Assembly (NCBI RefSeq): GCF_003143935.1
Contig: NZ_QFRX01000001.1
Span: forward strand, 9,376,071 to 9,440,070
Source: Streptomyces sp. Act143
GTDB taxonomy: Bacteria > Actinomycetota > Actinomycetes > Streptomycetales > Streptomycetaceae
Direction of reading: 5' to 3'
Length of the DNA: 64,000 bases
This document shows positions 31,287 through 39,604 of the stretch, piece after piece. The first letter of the stretch is position 1. Each line of letters begins with the position of its first letter. The position numbers and the translations under genes were made by a program. The notes under the pieces are model-generated. The model was given only the letters and a program-made list of their open reading frames with translations. It searched no databases and was not told where the DNA came from.

Positions 31287-32036
31287 ATGGCGGGGAACGG
31301 AGCTCTCAGCGGTGCGGTGATCGCGGTGGCCGGCGCGGGCGGTCCCGCCGGCCGCGCGACCCTGCTGCGGCTGGCCGAGGCCGGGGCGACCGTCGTCGGC
31401 GCGGACAACGACCCCGAGCGGCTCGCGGAGGCGGTGAGCGCGGCCCGTGACGCGGGCGGCGGCGCCACCGTCACCGGGGAGCCGGTCGACCTGCTCGACC
31501 TGGAGTCCACACGCGACTGGGCCGCCCGTATCGAGAAGGACTTCGGCCGGGTCGACGGCGTCGTCCACCTCGTCGGCGGCTGGCGCGGCAGCGAGACCTT
31601 CATCAAGACCAGCCTCGACGACTGGGACTTCCTGGAGCTGCTGCTCATCCGCACCGTCCAGCACACCTCCCTCGCCTTCTCCGAGGCGCTCCAGCGCAGC
31701 GACCGCGGCCGCTACGTCCTGATCAGCGCCGCCGGGGCGACCAAGCCCACCGCGGGCAACGCCGCCTATGCCGCCGCCAAGGCCGCCGCCGAGGCGTGGA
31801 CGCTCGCCATGGCAGACTTCTTCCGCAAGGCCGGGGCCGGCGAGGAGCTCACCTCCGCCGCCACGATCCTGGTGGTCAAGGCCCTGGTGCACGACGCCAT
31901 GCGCGCCGAGCGACCCAACGCCAAGTTCGCGGGCTTCACGGACGTCAAGGACCTGGCCCAGGCCATCGCCGAGGTCTGGGAGAAGCCCGCCGGAGAAGTG
32001 AACGGAAACCGTCTGTGGCTCACCGAGAAGCCGTGA
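31287..32036 (+). CDS. Short-chain dehydrogenase/reductase
   Basis: 249 residues from the ATG at 31287, which has AGGAGG nine bases upstream; a GTG at 31233 overlapping the DUF6421 stop is the alternative. Rossmann loop AVAGAGGPAGRATLLRL, a divergent GxxGxxG. VHLVGGWRG replaces the usual NNAG. The catalytic serine region is VLISAAGATKPTAGNAAYAAAKAAAEAW with Tyr-x-x-x-Lys (YAAAK). The weak cofactor-loop conservation places it in an atypical SDR group. Co-transcribed with DUF6421; its TGA overlaps the next GTG (GTGA). Confidence 0.9.
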   Translation: MAGNGALSGAVIAVAGAGGPAGRATLLRLAEAGATVVGADNDPERLAEAVSAARDAGGGATVTGEPVDLLDLESTRDWAARIEKDFGRVDGVVHLVGGWRGSETFIKTSLDDWDFLELLLIRTVQHTSLAFSEALQRSDRGRYVLISAAGATKPTAGNAAYAAAKAAAEAWTLAMADFFRKAGAGEELTSAATILVVKALVHDAMRAERPNAKFAGFTDVKDLAQAIAEVWEKPAGEVNGNRLWLTEKP

Positions 32037-33127
32037 CCGCTGCGCACCGTGACGCGGTGAACCCGCCGAAGACCGACGCCCGGCGCCACCACGACCCGGA
32101 CACCCGGGGCTTCGCCAGCGACAACTACGCCGGCGCCCACCCGGAGGTGCTCGCCGCCCTGGCACTGGCCAACGGCGGGCACCAGGTCGCCTACGGCGAG
32201 GACGACTACACCGAGAACCTCCAGGCGATCGTCCGCAGCCACTTCGGTCCCACGGCAGAGGCGTTCCCGGTGTTCAACGGCACCGGCGCCAACGTCGTCG
32301 CGCTCCAGGCGGTCACCGACCGCTGGGGCGCGGTGATCTGCGCCGAGAGCGCCCACATCAACGTCGACGAGGGCGGGGCGCCGGAGCGGATGGGCGGCCT
32401 GAAGCTGCTGACCGTCCCCACTCCCGACGGCAAGCTCACCCCCGAGCTGATCGACAAGCAGGCCTGGGGCTGGGAGGACGAGCACCGGGCGATGCCGCAG
32501 GTCGTCTCGATCACCCAGAGCACGGAGCTCGGCACGCTCTACACGCCGGACGAGATCCGCGCCATCTGCGACCACGCCCACGCGCACGGCATGAAGGTGC
32601 ACCTGGACGGCTCCCGCATAGCCAACGCGGCCGCGTCCCTGGACGTCCCCATGCGGACGTTCACCAACGCGGTCGGCGTCGACATCCTCTCCCTCGGCGG
32701 GACGAAGAACGGCGCGCTGTTCGGCGAGGCGGTGGTCGTCATCAATCAGGACGCCGTCAGCCACATGAAGCACCTGCGCAAGCTGTCCATGCAGCTCGCC
32801 TCCAAGATGCGCTTCGTGTCGGTGCAGTTGGAGGCGCTGCTCGCCAAGGACCTGTGGCTGCGCAACGCCCGCCACGCCAACGAGATGGCCCAGCGCCTCG
32901 CCGAGGGCGTCCGTGCCGTGCACGGCGTGGAGATCCTCTACCCGGTCCAGGCCAACGGCGTCTTCGCCAAGCTCCCGCACGACGTGAGCGTCCGCCTCCA
33001 GAAGCGCTTCCGCTTCTACTTCTGGGACGAGGCCGCGGGCGTGGTCCGCTGGATGTGCGCCTTCGACACGACCGAGGACGACGTGGACGCGTTCGTAGCG
33101 GCGCTCAAGGAGGAGATGGCGCACTAG
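32033..33127 (+). CDS. Low-specificity L-threonine aldolase / beta-eliminating lyase (PLP)
   Basis: 364 residues from a GTG overlapping the SDR stop. Fold type I PLP enzyme: GFASDNYAGAHPEVLAALA at the N-terminus, CAESAHINVDEGG, VHLDGSRIANAA (Asp that pairs with the PLP ring nitrogen), and SLGGTKNGALFGEAVV with the Schiff-base lysine in GGTKNG. C-terminus includes FYFWDEAAGVVRWMCAFDTTEDDVD. Threonine aldolases cleave L-threonine or L-allo-threonine to glycine and acetaldehyde. In this operon the SDR could reduce or oxidise a related beta-hydroxy product (inference). Confidence 0.92.
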   Translation: MTAAHRDAVNPPKTDARRHHDPDTRGFASDNYAGAHPEVLAALALANGGHQVAYGEDDYTENLQAIVRSHFGPTAEAFPVFNGTGANVVALQAVTDRWGAVICAESAHINVDEGGAPERMGGLKLLTVPTPDGKLTPELIDKQAWGWEDEHRAMPQVVSITQSTELGTLYTPDEIRAICDHAHAHGMKVHLDGSRIANAAASLDVPMRTFTNAVGVDILSLGGTKNGALFGEAVVVINQDAVSHMKHLRKLSMQLASKMRFVSVQLEALLAKDLWLRNARHANEMAQRLAEGVRAVHGVEILYPVQANGVFAKLPHDVSVRLQKRFRFYFWDEAAGVVRWMCAFDTTEDDVDAFVAALKEEMAH

Positions 33128-33175
33128 CGGTCCAGCATGCAAGTCTGCATAGATATACGGTCACCCGGAAAAGAA

Positions 33176-33205
33176 TTGACTGCCGGGTGATCGTATTCCT
33201 ATGCT
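33176..33205 (+). promoter_or_regulatory. Strong, near-leaderless promoter of the transglutaminase gene
   Basis: -35 TTGACT at 33176-33181, 18-bp spacer, -10 TATGCT at 33200-33205. Start of transcription would fall near 33212, two bases before the ATG at 33214, so the mRNA is essentially leaderless; no ribosome site is seen. An inverted repeat TCACCCGG (33161-33168) / CCGGGTGA (33183-33190) brackets the -35 box and is a good repressor site. Confidence 0.7.
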
Positions 33206-33213
33206 CTGCGGCC

Positions 33214-33807
33214 ATGGAGCTGATCCAGAACACCCCTGACCTGTCCGCGTATCTCGCCGCCGACGAGGCCATCGACCACGATCACCCGCTGGTCCGGGAG
33301 GCGGCCGCCCGTCTGGCCCGACAGGCCGAGGACTCGTATGCCTATGCGCGACTGGCTTTCGAGTTCGTGCGCGACACCATCCCCCACTCCGCCGACAGCG
33401 GGGACCTGCGTGTCACCTGGCGGGCCTCCGACGTCCTGGAGCAGGCAACCGGCATCTGCTACGCCAAGTCCCACGCCCTGGCGGCCCTGCTGCGGGCCGA
33501 GGACATCCCGACGGCTCTGTGCTACCAGCGCCTGGCCCACGACGACGGCAGCGGGCACGCCGTGCACGGACTGGTCGCCGTGCGCTTCAACGGGAAGTGG
33601 CACCGGCAGGACCCGCGCGGGAACAAACCGGGCGTGGACGCGCAGTTCTCCCTCGACGGTGAGCGGCTGGCATGGGTGCCCGACCCTGAGTCCAATGAGG
33701 TGGACTATCCGGTCCTGTATGCTGAACCTCACCCGGCCGTCCTGAGCGTCCTCAGAGCCGCCCCCGACCGGTCGTACCTGTGGAAGACGCTCCCCACCGA
33801 ACTCTGA
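33214..33807 (+). CDS. Transglutaminase-like (papain-fold) cysteine protein
   Basis: 197 residues from the ATG at 33214. Core: YAYARLAFEFVRDTIPHSAD, then VLEQATGICYAKSHALAALLRAEDIPTALCYQRL with the candidate catalytic cysteine in GICYAKSH, HAVHGLVAVRFNGKWHRQDPRGN with histidine and aspartate. This is the microbial transglutaminase-like superfamily (protease, amidase or cyclase activities are known). Cytoplasmic. Followed after eight bases by the B3/B4-domain gene, so one operon. Confidence 0.85.
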   Translation: MELIQNTPDLSAYLAADEAIDHDHPLVREAAARLARQAEDSYAYARLAFEFVRDTIPHSADSGDLRVTWRASDVLEQATGICYAKSHALAALLRAEDIPTALCYQRLAHDDGSGHAVHGLVAVRFNGKWHRQDPRGNKPGVDAQFSLDGERLAWVPDPESNEVDYPVLYAEPHPAVLSVLRAAPDRSYLWKTLPTEL

Positions 33808-33815
33808 GGCAGGCG

Positions 33816-34520
33816 ATGACCTTCTCCCTCACCGTGTCCGACGAGGTCCGCGCCCTCGCGCCCGGTTTCACGCACCTCGCGATCGAGGCGCACGGCCTCG
33901 TCAACGGACCGAGCACCGAGGCCAGTTCGGCGCTCCTCGACGACGCGGCCCGCCGTCTCGCCGTACGCCTCGACGGGCGTGCGCCGCACGAGGACCCGCA
34001 CATGGCGGCGTGGCGCGAGGCGTACACGGCGTTCGGGTCGAAGCCCTCCCGCACCCGCAACTCCGCGGAGGCGCTGGCGAAGCGGGCCCTGGCGGACGGC
34101 GGACTGCCCCGGATCAACCTGCTCGTCGACGTCTACAACGCCATCAGCGTCGCCCATCTGATCCCGGTCGGCGGCGAGGACATCGACCGTATCCAGGGCG
34201 GGATGCGGCTCGTGCGGGCGAGCGGCGACGAGGATTTCGTGACGGTCGCCGGAGGCGAGGAGGCCGTCGAGCACCCCGAGGCCGGCGAGGTGGTGTGGCG
34301 CGACGAGCTGGGGGTGACCTGCCGCCGCTGGAACTGGCGCCAGGGCCCGCGCACCCGGCTCACCGAAACGACGGCTTCCGGCATCTTCCTCCTTGAGAGC
34401 CTCGCCCCGATGCCGGTCGCCGAGGTCGAGCGGGCCGGTGCCGAACTCGCCGAGCTGCTGGAGAAGTTCAGCCCCGGTGCGCGCGTCGAGGTGCACGGCC
34501 CCGACCCGGTGCGCCCGTGA
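33816..34520 (+). CDS. Free-standing B3/B4 (PheRS-beta editing-type) domain protein
   Basis: 234 residues from the ATG at 33816, with GAGG upstream. Contains EDPHMAAWREAYTAFGSKPSRTRNSAEALAKRALADGGLPRINLLVDVYNAISVAHLIPVGGEDIDRI, the B3/B4 fold that in phenylalanyl-tRNA synthetase clears mis-charged tRNA. Here it stands alone. Such orphans could deacylate tRNAs or bind amino acids; function unproven. Paired with the transglutaminase-like gene in an operon. Confidence 0.85.
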   Translation: MTFSLTVSDEVRALAPGFTHLAIEAHGLVNGPSTEASSALLDDAARRLAVRLDGRAPHEDPHMAAWREAYTAFGSKPSRTRNSAEALAKRALADGGLPRINLLVDVYNAISVAHLIPVGGEDIDRIQGGMRLVRASGDEDFVTVAGGEEAVEHPEAGEVVWRDELGVTCRRWNWRQGPRTRLTETTASGIFLLESLAPMPVAEVERAGAELAELLEKFSPGARVEVHGPDPVRP

Positions 34521-34547
34521 TCCGCCGCGGTCGTTAACCTCCCCGGT

Positions 34548-35759
34548 ATGCATGACGGGGGAACAGAGGAGAACAGCGCCGGCGCGGACATCGCGGCCGG
34601 CGACCACGAAGGGCCCACGCGGCCTCTCGCCCGGCTGAGGAAGCACTGGCTGCTCACCTCGGCCGTGGCGCTGGCCCTGCTGGGGACGGGCACGGCGGTG
34701 CCGATCGTCCTCGCGGACTCCGGGGACGACACGCCCTGCCAGGAGATCCCGGCCGCGACGCGTGCCCTCGCGAAGGACCCGGCCGCCGCCACCCGCGCCC
34801 TCGATCCCGGCGACGACCTGTCCCGGTACGACGCCGTGCGGGCCCTGCTGGTCCACGAGAATCCGTGCGGGGACGGCGGAGAGGTGCTCGGGCAGGTCGC
34901 CGAGGCGGCCACCCGGGCCGCGGCCGACGGCGGGCGCCACACACTCGCCCAGGCGCGTGCCGCCTACGCCGTCGTCGCCGCCTACGAGGACGAGCCCGTG
35001 CCCCGCGGAGCGGCACCCGGCGTGGCCCGTGTCCTCGCCGAGTACGTGGTGGACGTGAACCGCTTCCTGAGCGCCGACCGCGAGGCGTACAGCCCGGCCG
35101 TGGACGCCGTGGCGGCGGCACCGGACGACACCGGCTGGACGACGTACGGCCGCTTCCTGGCGCCTGGGGAGGCGCACGCCGACTTCGAGCACAGCCGGCC
35201 CTACTCGGACGTACGGGCGGACCCGGAGGACCTGATCGGCCAACTGGCCGCGGACCCGGAGGCGTTCGCGATCCTCTACGACGCCGAGCGCGCGTACTTC
35301 GCGTACTACCTCGAACGCCTGACCAGGAACGGCGCCGACCCCGACTACCACCCCGGCAAGGAGAAGGACGGCGCCCCGAAGTCGGCCACGACCTGGACCG
35401 ACATCGACCTGGAGCATCTCACCGACCGCATCGGCGCCCTGATGAGCCACCGGGCGCTGTACGCCAGGGACGGCACGATCCCCGATCTCGCCGCCTTCGA
35501 CAAGGCGGTACGGCGGCACACCCGTGGCGCCTACCGGGCGGCCGACCGCCAGGTGAGCAGCCGGCCGCCGATGGGGGACATCGCCGAGCGGCCGGTCTCC
35601 GGAGCAGTGAGCGGGGACCTGATGGACGGGCGGCACCAGTTGTTCACCGTCCTGGACGCCTGGACGAAGACGCGGAGCGTGCCGACGGAACGCGCGGCAC
35701 AGCTCCGGCAGTTGATCGACGACCGGTACGTCCGGGCACTCTGGCTGACGCGGTACTGA
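34548..35759 (+). CDS. Hypothetical protein with one N-terminal membrane anchor
   Basis: 403 residues from an ATG 27 bp after the B3/B4 gene. Cytoplasmic head of about 33 residues (TRPLARLRKHW end), a transmembrane helix LLTSAVALALLGTGTAVPIVLA, then a mostly helical external domain with Cys63 and Cys107 as a possible disulfide pair. Repeated short motifs (DPEDLIGQLAADPEAFAILYDAERAYFAYYLERL) suggest helical hairpins. I do not recognise a family. Convergent with another anchored hypothetical gene six bases away. Confidence 0.7.
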   Translation: MHDGGTEENSAGADIAAGDHEGPTRPLARLRKHWLLTSAVALALLGTGTAVPIVLADSGDDTPCQEIPAATRALAKDPAAATRALDPGDDLSRYDAVRALLVHENPCGDGGEVLGQVAEAATRAAADGGRHTLAQARAAYAVVAAYEDEPVPRGAAPGVARVLAEYVVDVNRFLSADREAYSPAVDAVAAAPDDTGWTTYGRFLAPGEAHADFEHSRPYSDVRADPEDLIGQLAADPEAFAILYDAERAYFAYYLERLTRNGADPDYHPGKEKDGAPKSATTWTDIDLEHLTDRIGALMSHRALYARDGTIPDLAAFDKAVRRHTRGAYRAADRQVSSRPPMGDIAERPVSGAVSGDLMDGRHQLFTVLDAWTKTRSVPTERAAQLRQLIDDRYVRALWLTRY

Positions 35760-35765
35760 ACGAGC

Positions 35766-36791
35766 TCAGCCGGCGAGGCGCAGCCCCGTGCAGCCCCGCT
35801 GTTCGGCCTGCGCCTCGGTGAAGGCCGCGAACAGCTTCCGCTGTCCGGCCTTCCCGACGCCGGGCACGTCCTTGTCGGCGCTGAGGGCGAAGTTGGCGGC
35901 CTCGCCGTCGCAACGCGCCGTCGCCGTGCGGGAGCCGGGCTCGCGTCGCTCCTGCTCGGCGACCAGGCGGTTGCTCCAGTCGCCGTACCAGGCGGCGAAC
36001 CACAGCCGGCCCTCCCACTTGCCGGAGTCGGCGTCCCGGGCGTACAGATCGCAACGCCCCACCGGACCGGCGTCGTTCATGAGGACCGCCACCCGCCACC
36101 GGGAAGCGTCGAGCGCCCCGGACCTGAGCGCCCAGCCGCAGGCGGTGTCGCCGGCGTCGGCCAGCGGCACCGTCCTCGGCCGCTTCTGCGGATCGGCCGG
36201 CGCGGCGTCCCCGCCGGGTGCCGTGAGCGGTTCGGCGCCGCAACCGAGGCGGTCGGAGGCGGAGTTGGTCAGCGCCACCGCGGTCTCGTAGGCGGCGGGC
36301 GTCCCCCACCGGGTGTCCCGGCCGAGTTGGGTGCGCACCAGCAGCTTGCGCTGCCGGCCCTCGTCGTCCTCGCCCAACCCGGGGCAGGGTACGAGGAACT
36401 GGAGGGCGCCGAACTTGTCGATGAAGCCCGGCAGTCCGTCCGGCATCGGCGCCACGTCGTCGAAGCCGGTCTCGGGCAGGACGGTCATGAACTCGCGGTC
36501 CAGGTCGTCCCGTCGGGTGTACGCCTCGGTCGACAGCAGCCGGTCGTCGCGCACGTCGTCGCCCTCGAACCGGAGGGCGCAGCCGTAGTCGCCCAGCTCC
36601 TCATGGGTCGCCGCCGCCGCGTCCGCGAAGTGGTCGCCGTCGCGCCCCAGTTCACGCACCGCGTCGACGGGCAGGGCGCCGTCGCAGGCCGTGCGCAGCA
36701 GCCACCAGTCGTGCACGTACGGGGTGGCCGCCCAGCCGCCCACGCCCAGCACGACCGCAGCCGTCACCGACACCTTGACCCAGCGCCGCAT
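35766..36791 (-). CDS. Hypothetical membrane-anchored extracytoplasmic protein
   Basis: 341 residues from the ATG at 36791, with GGCGGAGA just upstream; a GTG-type start at 36809 is less likely. MRRWVKVSVTAAVVLGVGGWAATPYVHDWW forms an anchor or signal, and the external part has seven or more cysteines, including CDG, GDYGCALRF, FLVPCPGLG, DRLGCG, TACGWAL and a C-terminal RGCTGLRLAG. The layout of two DUF3558-like lobes is common among Streptomyces exported proteins without known function. Confidence 0.7.
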   Translation of the reverse strand: MRRWVKVSVTAAVVLGVGGWAATPYVHDWWLLRTACDGALPVDAVRELGRDGDHFADAAAATHEELGDYGCALRFEGDDVRDDRLLSTEAYTRRDDLDREFMTVLPETGFDDVAPMPDGLPGFIDKFGALQFLVPCPGLGEDDEGRQRKLLVRTQLGRDTRWGTPAAYETAVALTNSASDRLGCGAEPLTAPGGDAAPADPQKRPRTVPLADAGDTACGWALRSGALDASRWRVAVLMNDAGPVGRCDLYARDADSGKWEGRLWFAAWYGDWSNRLVAEQERREPGSRTATARCDGEAANFALSADKDVPGVGKAGQRKLFAAFTEAQAEQRGCTGLRLAG

Positions 36792-36894
36792 TCTCCGCCC
36801 CCGTAGCACGTCCGCCCGTTACGGGCGGGACCCTACCGGTCGTGCGGCGGGGGCGGGCGGCGCGGGGCGGGCGATCGCGCGTCGCCCGCGATCC

Positions 36895-37623
36895 TCAACG
36901 GCTCTCGGCGGCCTTGACCTGCTCCGGAGTGGGCGCCGTACCACCGAGGTGGGCCGGTATCCACCAGGTGTCGTCGGCGTCCTTGGGGCGCACCGGGTAG
37001 GCGCGCTGGGCGGCCTCCAGGAGCTCCTGGACACGCTCGCGCAGCTGACGGGTGATCGCGCCCGCGTACTTGTCCTTGGGCGCCGCGACCGGCTCGCCGA
37101 CCCTGATCGTGATCGGGGTGTGGCTGCGCTTGAAGTTGCGTGGGTGGCCCTTGGTCCACAGCCGCTGCGTGCCCCAGAGCGCCATCGGGATCAGCGGGAC
37201 GCCCGCCTCCTGGGCCAGGCGCGCGGCACCCGACTTGAAGGACTTGAGCGTGAACGACTGGGAGATCGTGGCCTCCGGGAAGACCCCGACGATCTCGCCC
37301 GAGCGCAGCGAGCGCAGCGCGTGCTGGTAGGCCGCCTCGCCCTGCTTGCGGTCCACGGGGATGTGCTTCATCCCGCGCATCAGCGGACCGGAGATCTTGT
37401 GCCGGAACACGGACTCCTTCGCCATGAAGCGCACGAGGCGCTTCTGGGGGAGGGCCGCCAGTCCGTCGAAAATGAAGTCCAGGTAGCTGATGTGGTTGCT
37501 CACCAGCACGGCGCCGCCAGAGCGCGGGATGTTCTCCGAACCCTTGCAGTCGATCTTCAGGTCCCACGCCTTGAACAGGGTGAGGGCGAGGCCGACGACG
37601 GGCCGGTAGACAAGCTCTGCCAT
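36895..37623 (-). CDS. 1-acyl-sn-glycerol-3-phosphate acyltransferase (PlsC-like)
   Basis: 242 residues from the ATG at 37623. PlsC signature: SNHISYLDFIF (NHxxxxD), FMAKESVFRHKISGPLMRGMKHIPVDRKQ, GEIVGVFPEATISQS (xFPEGT variant, with Ala for Gly) and VPLIPMALWGTQ. Catalyses transfer of an acyl chain to lysophosphatidate at the membrane in phospholipid synthesis. Single-gene unit with a short palindromic CCGTA...TACGG at 37687-37700 upstream. Confidence 0.92.
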   Translation of the reverse strand: MAELVYRPVVGLALTLFKAWDLKIDCKGSENIPRSGGAVLVSNHISYLDFIFDGLAALPQKRLVRFMAKESVFRHKISGPLMRGMKHIPVDRKQGEAAYQHALRSLRSGEIVGVFPEATISQSFTLKSFKSGAARLAQEAGVPLIPMALWGTQRLWTKGHPRNFKRSHTPITIRVGEPVAAPKDKYAGAITRQLRERVQELLEAAQRAYPVRPKDADDTWWIPAHLGGTAPTPEQVKAAESR

Positions 37624-37812
37624 GGACGGGGTGGACCCTTCCTTCTCTGCCTGGGAAAGGGGGCTCCCGGCGGGAAAGTTACGACACCGTAGGTTTACGG
37701 CATCTCGCAGATCGTGCCCCAAGAACGGGCGGGTGGCCAGTCCTGGTGCCCGTGAACGGCGAGATCCTTGTCACGTCGGTCACTTGATCCACCTCGTGCT
37801 TTTACGTCGCCT

Positions 37813-38229
37813 TTACTGCGCGCGGACCGTCATGCGCCGCACGAGCAGGTACATCTCGCACCCCAGGCAGTACCCGAACGCGGAGTTCAGGAACGCGGCC
37901 GCGAGGGCGGCCCCGGTCGCGCCGAGTCCGAGCCACTGCGGTCCGACGCCGTACCCGACCAGACCCAGGACCGCGAAGGCCAGGCCCACCGCCTGCGCGA
38001 ACCGCGGAGGTTCGGGCGCTTCGAACTCCCGCGGCGGGCCGATGCGGGGCCGCACGGCCTTCCGGAACAGCCAGCCGTACGGCGAGCGCCCCACCCCGCC
38101 CGCGGCACCCAGCGCGAACGCCAGGGTCTGCCAGGCCAGGAGCCATATGCTGCCGGTGATCAGTACGACCGCCAGTACTAGGGTCGTCACGGCCGCCCCG
38201 AAGCGCGGTCCTCTCACGTCGATGTCCAT
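37813..38229 (-). CDS. DUF4395 membrane protein
   Basis: 138 residues with four transmembrane segments (for example TTLVLAVVLITGSIWLLAW and GLAFAVLGLVGYGV). Pattern DVRGPRFGAAVTT at the N-terminus and AAFLNSAFGYCLGCEMYLL at the C-terminus, where CLGC gives a CxxC pair at the membrane. DUF4395 proteins commonly neighbour thioredoxin-like genes in actinobacteria, as here (divergent, 76 bp). A role in thiol or electron transfer is an inference. Confidence 0.87.
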   Translation of the reverse strand: MDIDVRGPRFGAAVTTLVLAVVLITGSIWLLAWQTLAFALGAAGGVGRSPYGWLFRKAVRPRIGPPREFEAPEPPRFAQAVGLAFAVLGLVGYGVGPQWLGLGATGAALAAAFLNSAFGYCLGCEMYLLVRRMTVRAQ

Positions 38230-38305
38230 GAATCAAGCATTCCGCATGGAGTGCCATGGGGGGAGGCGGGAATCTTTGCAGTCTCGTGAACGCTGGAGCT
38301 GGGTG

Positions 38306-38719
38306 ATGACCGGAGTCGTGGTGTGTGTACTGGTGCTCGCCGCGGCGAGCGTCTACGGAGTGCTGCACAGGCAGCGGAGCGGGAGAGTGCGGGTGCGCGG
38401 GCGCGACGACGACAAGCGGCTCGGCGCGGCCGAACTGGGCGCGGAGTTGGGGCGGCGTGCCACCCTCGTCCAGTTCTCCAGCGCCTTCTGCGCGCCCTGC
38501 CGGGCCACCAGGCGCGTCCTCGACGAGGTGGCCGGCCTGGTGCCCGGGGTCGTCCACGTCGAGATCGACGCCGAGGCCCACCTGGACCTCGTACGCAAGC
38601 TGGACATCCTCAAGACGCCGACCGTGCTGGTCCTCGACGCCCAGGGCCGCGTGGTGCGCCGCGCCACCGGGCAGCCGCGCAAGGCGGACGTCATCGCGGC
38701 CCTCGGCGAGGCCGTGTGA
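38306..38719 (+). CDS. Membrane-anchored thioredoxin-like protein
   Basis: 137 residues from the ATG at 38306, with GGAG upstream. An N-terminal helix VVVCVLVLAAASVYGVL anchors it. Thioredoxin fold: LVQFSSAFCAPCRATRRVLDEVAG with active-site CAPC, and the cis-proline loop LDILKTPTVLVLDAQGRVVRRATG. CAPC rather than CGPC suggests an atypical redox potential. It probably works with the divergent DUF4395 membrane protein. Confidence 0.9.
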   Translation: MTGVVVCVLVLAAASVYGVLHRQRSGRVRVRGRDDDKRLGAAELGAELGRRATLVQFSSAFCAPCRATRRVLDEVAGLVPGVVHVEIDAEAHLDLVRKLDILKTPTVLVLDAQGRVVRRATGQPRKADVIAALGEAV

Positions 38720-38787
38720 CGGTGAGGCACCTCCCATATCCCGGGACGTACTTGACTGTGCGCGCCACCTATCGTCAGCCTGACCGT

Positions 38788-38868
38788 ATGCCTTCGGAAC
38801 TCCTTCTCTTCGGGCGGGTCCACGTCGACCTCGCCCGCACTGCGAGCGCGCGCTGTCCGGGCTGTTGA
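38788..38868 (+). CDS. Sulfur/cysteine-type leader peptide, 26 residues
   Basis: ATG at 38788, TGA at 38866-38868. The C-terminal half VHVDLARTASARCPGC matches the pattern of the Streptomyces leader peptides (HxDLxRVxSxLC-like) found before cysteine, sulfonate and sulfur-assimilation genes; two cysteines lie at the very end. It ends 44 bp before the flavin reductase gene. Ribosome stalling at the terminal Cys codons under cysteine shortage is the likely mechanism (established idea for cysteine attenuators; not shown here). It was found by pattern, and the ribosome site is weak. Confidence 0.7.
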   Translation: MPSELLLFGRVHVDLARTASARCPGC

Positions 38869-38912
38869 GCAGCCACGGACGCACCTGCCCCGCCTCGCAG
38901 AAGGACGACTCC

Positions 38913-39422
38913 ATGACGGCCACCCCGGACCTCCGCACTCCCCAGCTCGCCTCCCCGGACCTGTTGCGCTCCGTCTTCCGACGGCACGCGGCGGGCGTCG
39001 CCGTGATCACCGCCCGTGGTGCCGGCGGCCCGGTCGGCTTCACCGCCACCTCGCTCACCTCGGTCTCCGCCGAGCCCCCGATGCTGTCCTTCGGTGTCGG
39101 CACCGGCGCCTCCAGCTGGCCCGCGATATCCGGGACCGACCACGTCGGCGTCCACATACTCGGCGAGCACCAGCAGGAGCTGGCCGCCACCTTCGCCCGC
39201 AGCGGCGCCGACCGCTTCGGGGCGCCCACCGGCTGGCGCGAGGGCCCCGAGGGCGTTCCCGTCCTCGACGACGTCCTGGCCTGGCTGGTGTGCCGGGTCG
39301 TCGCGCGCGTGCCCGCCGGGGACCACCGGATCGTGCTCGCCGAGGTGCTCCTCGGCGACCCGGCCGGACCGGGCCGTCCGCTCCTGTACCACCAGGGCGG
39401 ATTCTGCGGCCTGCGCGACTGA
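38913..39422 (+). CDS. Flavin reductase (FMN) domain protein
   Basis: 169 residues from the ATG at 38913, preceded by AAGGA. Split-barrel FMN reductase pattern: LRSVFRRHAAGVAVITARG, VGFTATSLTSVSAEPPMLSFGV, HVGVHILGEHQQELAATFARSGADRF, and LYHQGGFCGL at the C-terminus. Family members supply reduced FMN to two-component monooxygenases, including alkanesulfonate (SsuD-type) enzymes. The sulfur-type leader peptide in front makes a sulfur-source role plausible, but no monooxygenase is adjacent. Confidence 0.9.
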   Translation: MTATPDLRTPQLASPDLLRSVFRRHAAGVAVITARGAGGPVGFTATSLTSVSAEPPMLSFGVGTGASSWPAISGTDHVGVHILGEHQQELAATFARSGADRFGAPTGWREGPEGVPVLDDVLAWLVCRVVARVPAGDHRIVLAEVLLGDPAGPGRPLLYHQGGFCGLRD

Positions 39423-39604
39423 CGCGCCCGCGCCGCGGCCCTTGGGCCCTGCCGCTGCGGGACCGTCGAGTTCCGATTACGCTGCGTTGCAAAGGTCACA
39501 GTTCAAAGCGCTTGCTTAGCGGGAAAGAACTGGGTGTACTGACGAGTAATATTTCGTTCGGAGCGCGGGCCGCCCCGATCGGGATCGGCCGCTTGGGGCG
39601 CCTA

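Noticed and set aside
34010..35821. Several alternative frames in the 34-36 kb hypothetical genes
   Set aside because: Arg-rich alternatives without starts or motifs; chosen frames have anchors, cysteines and sensible third-position GC.
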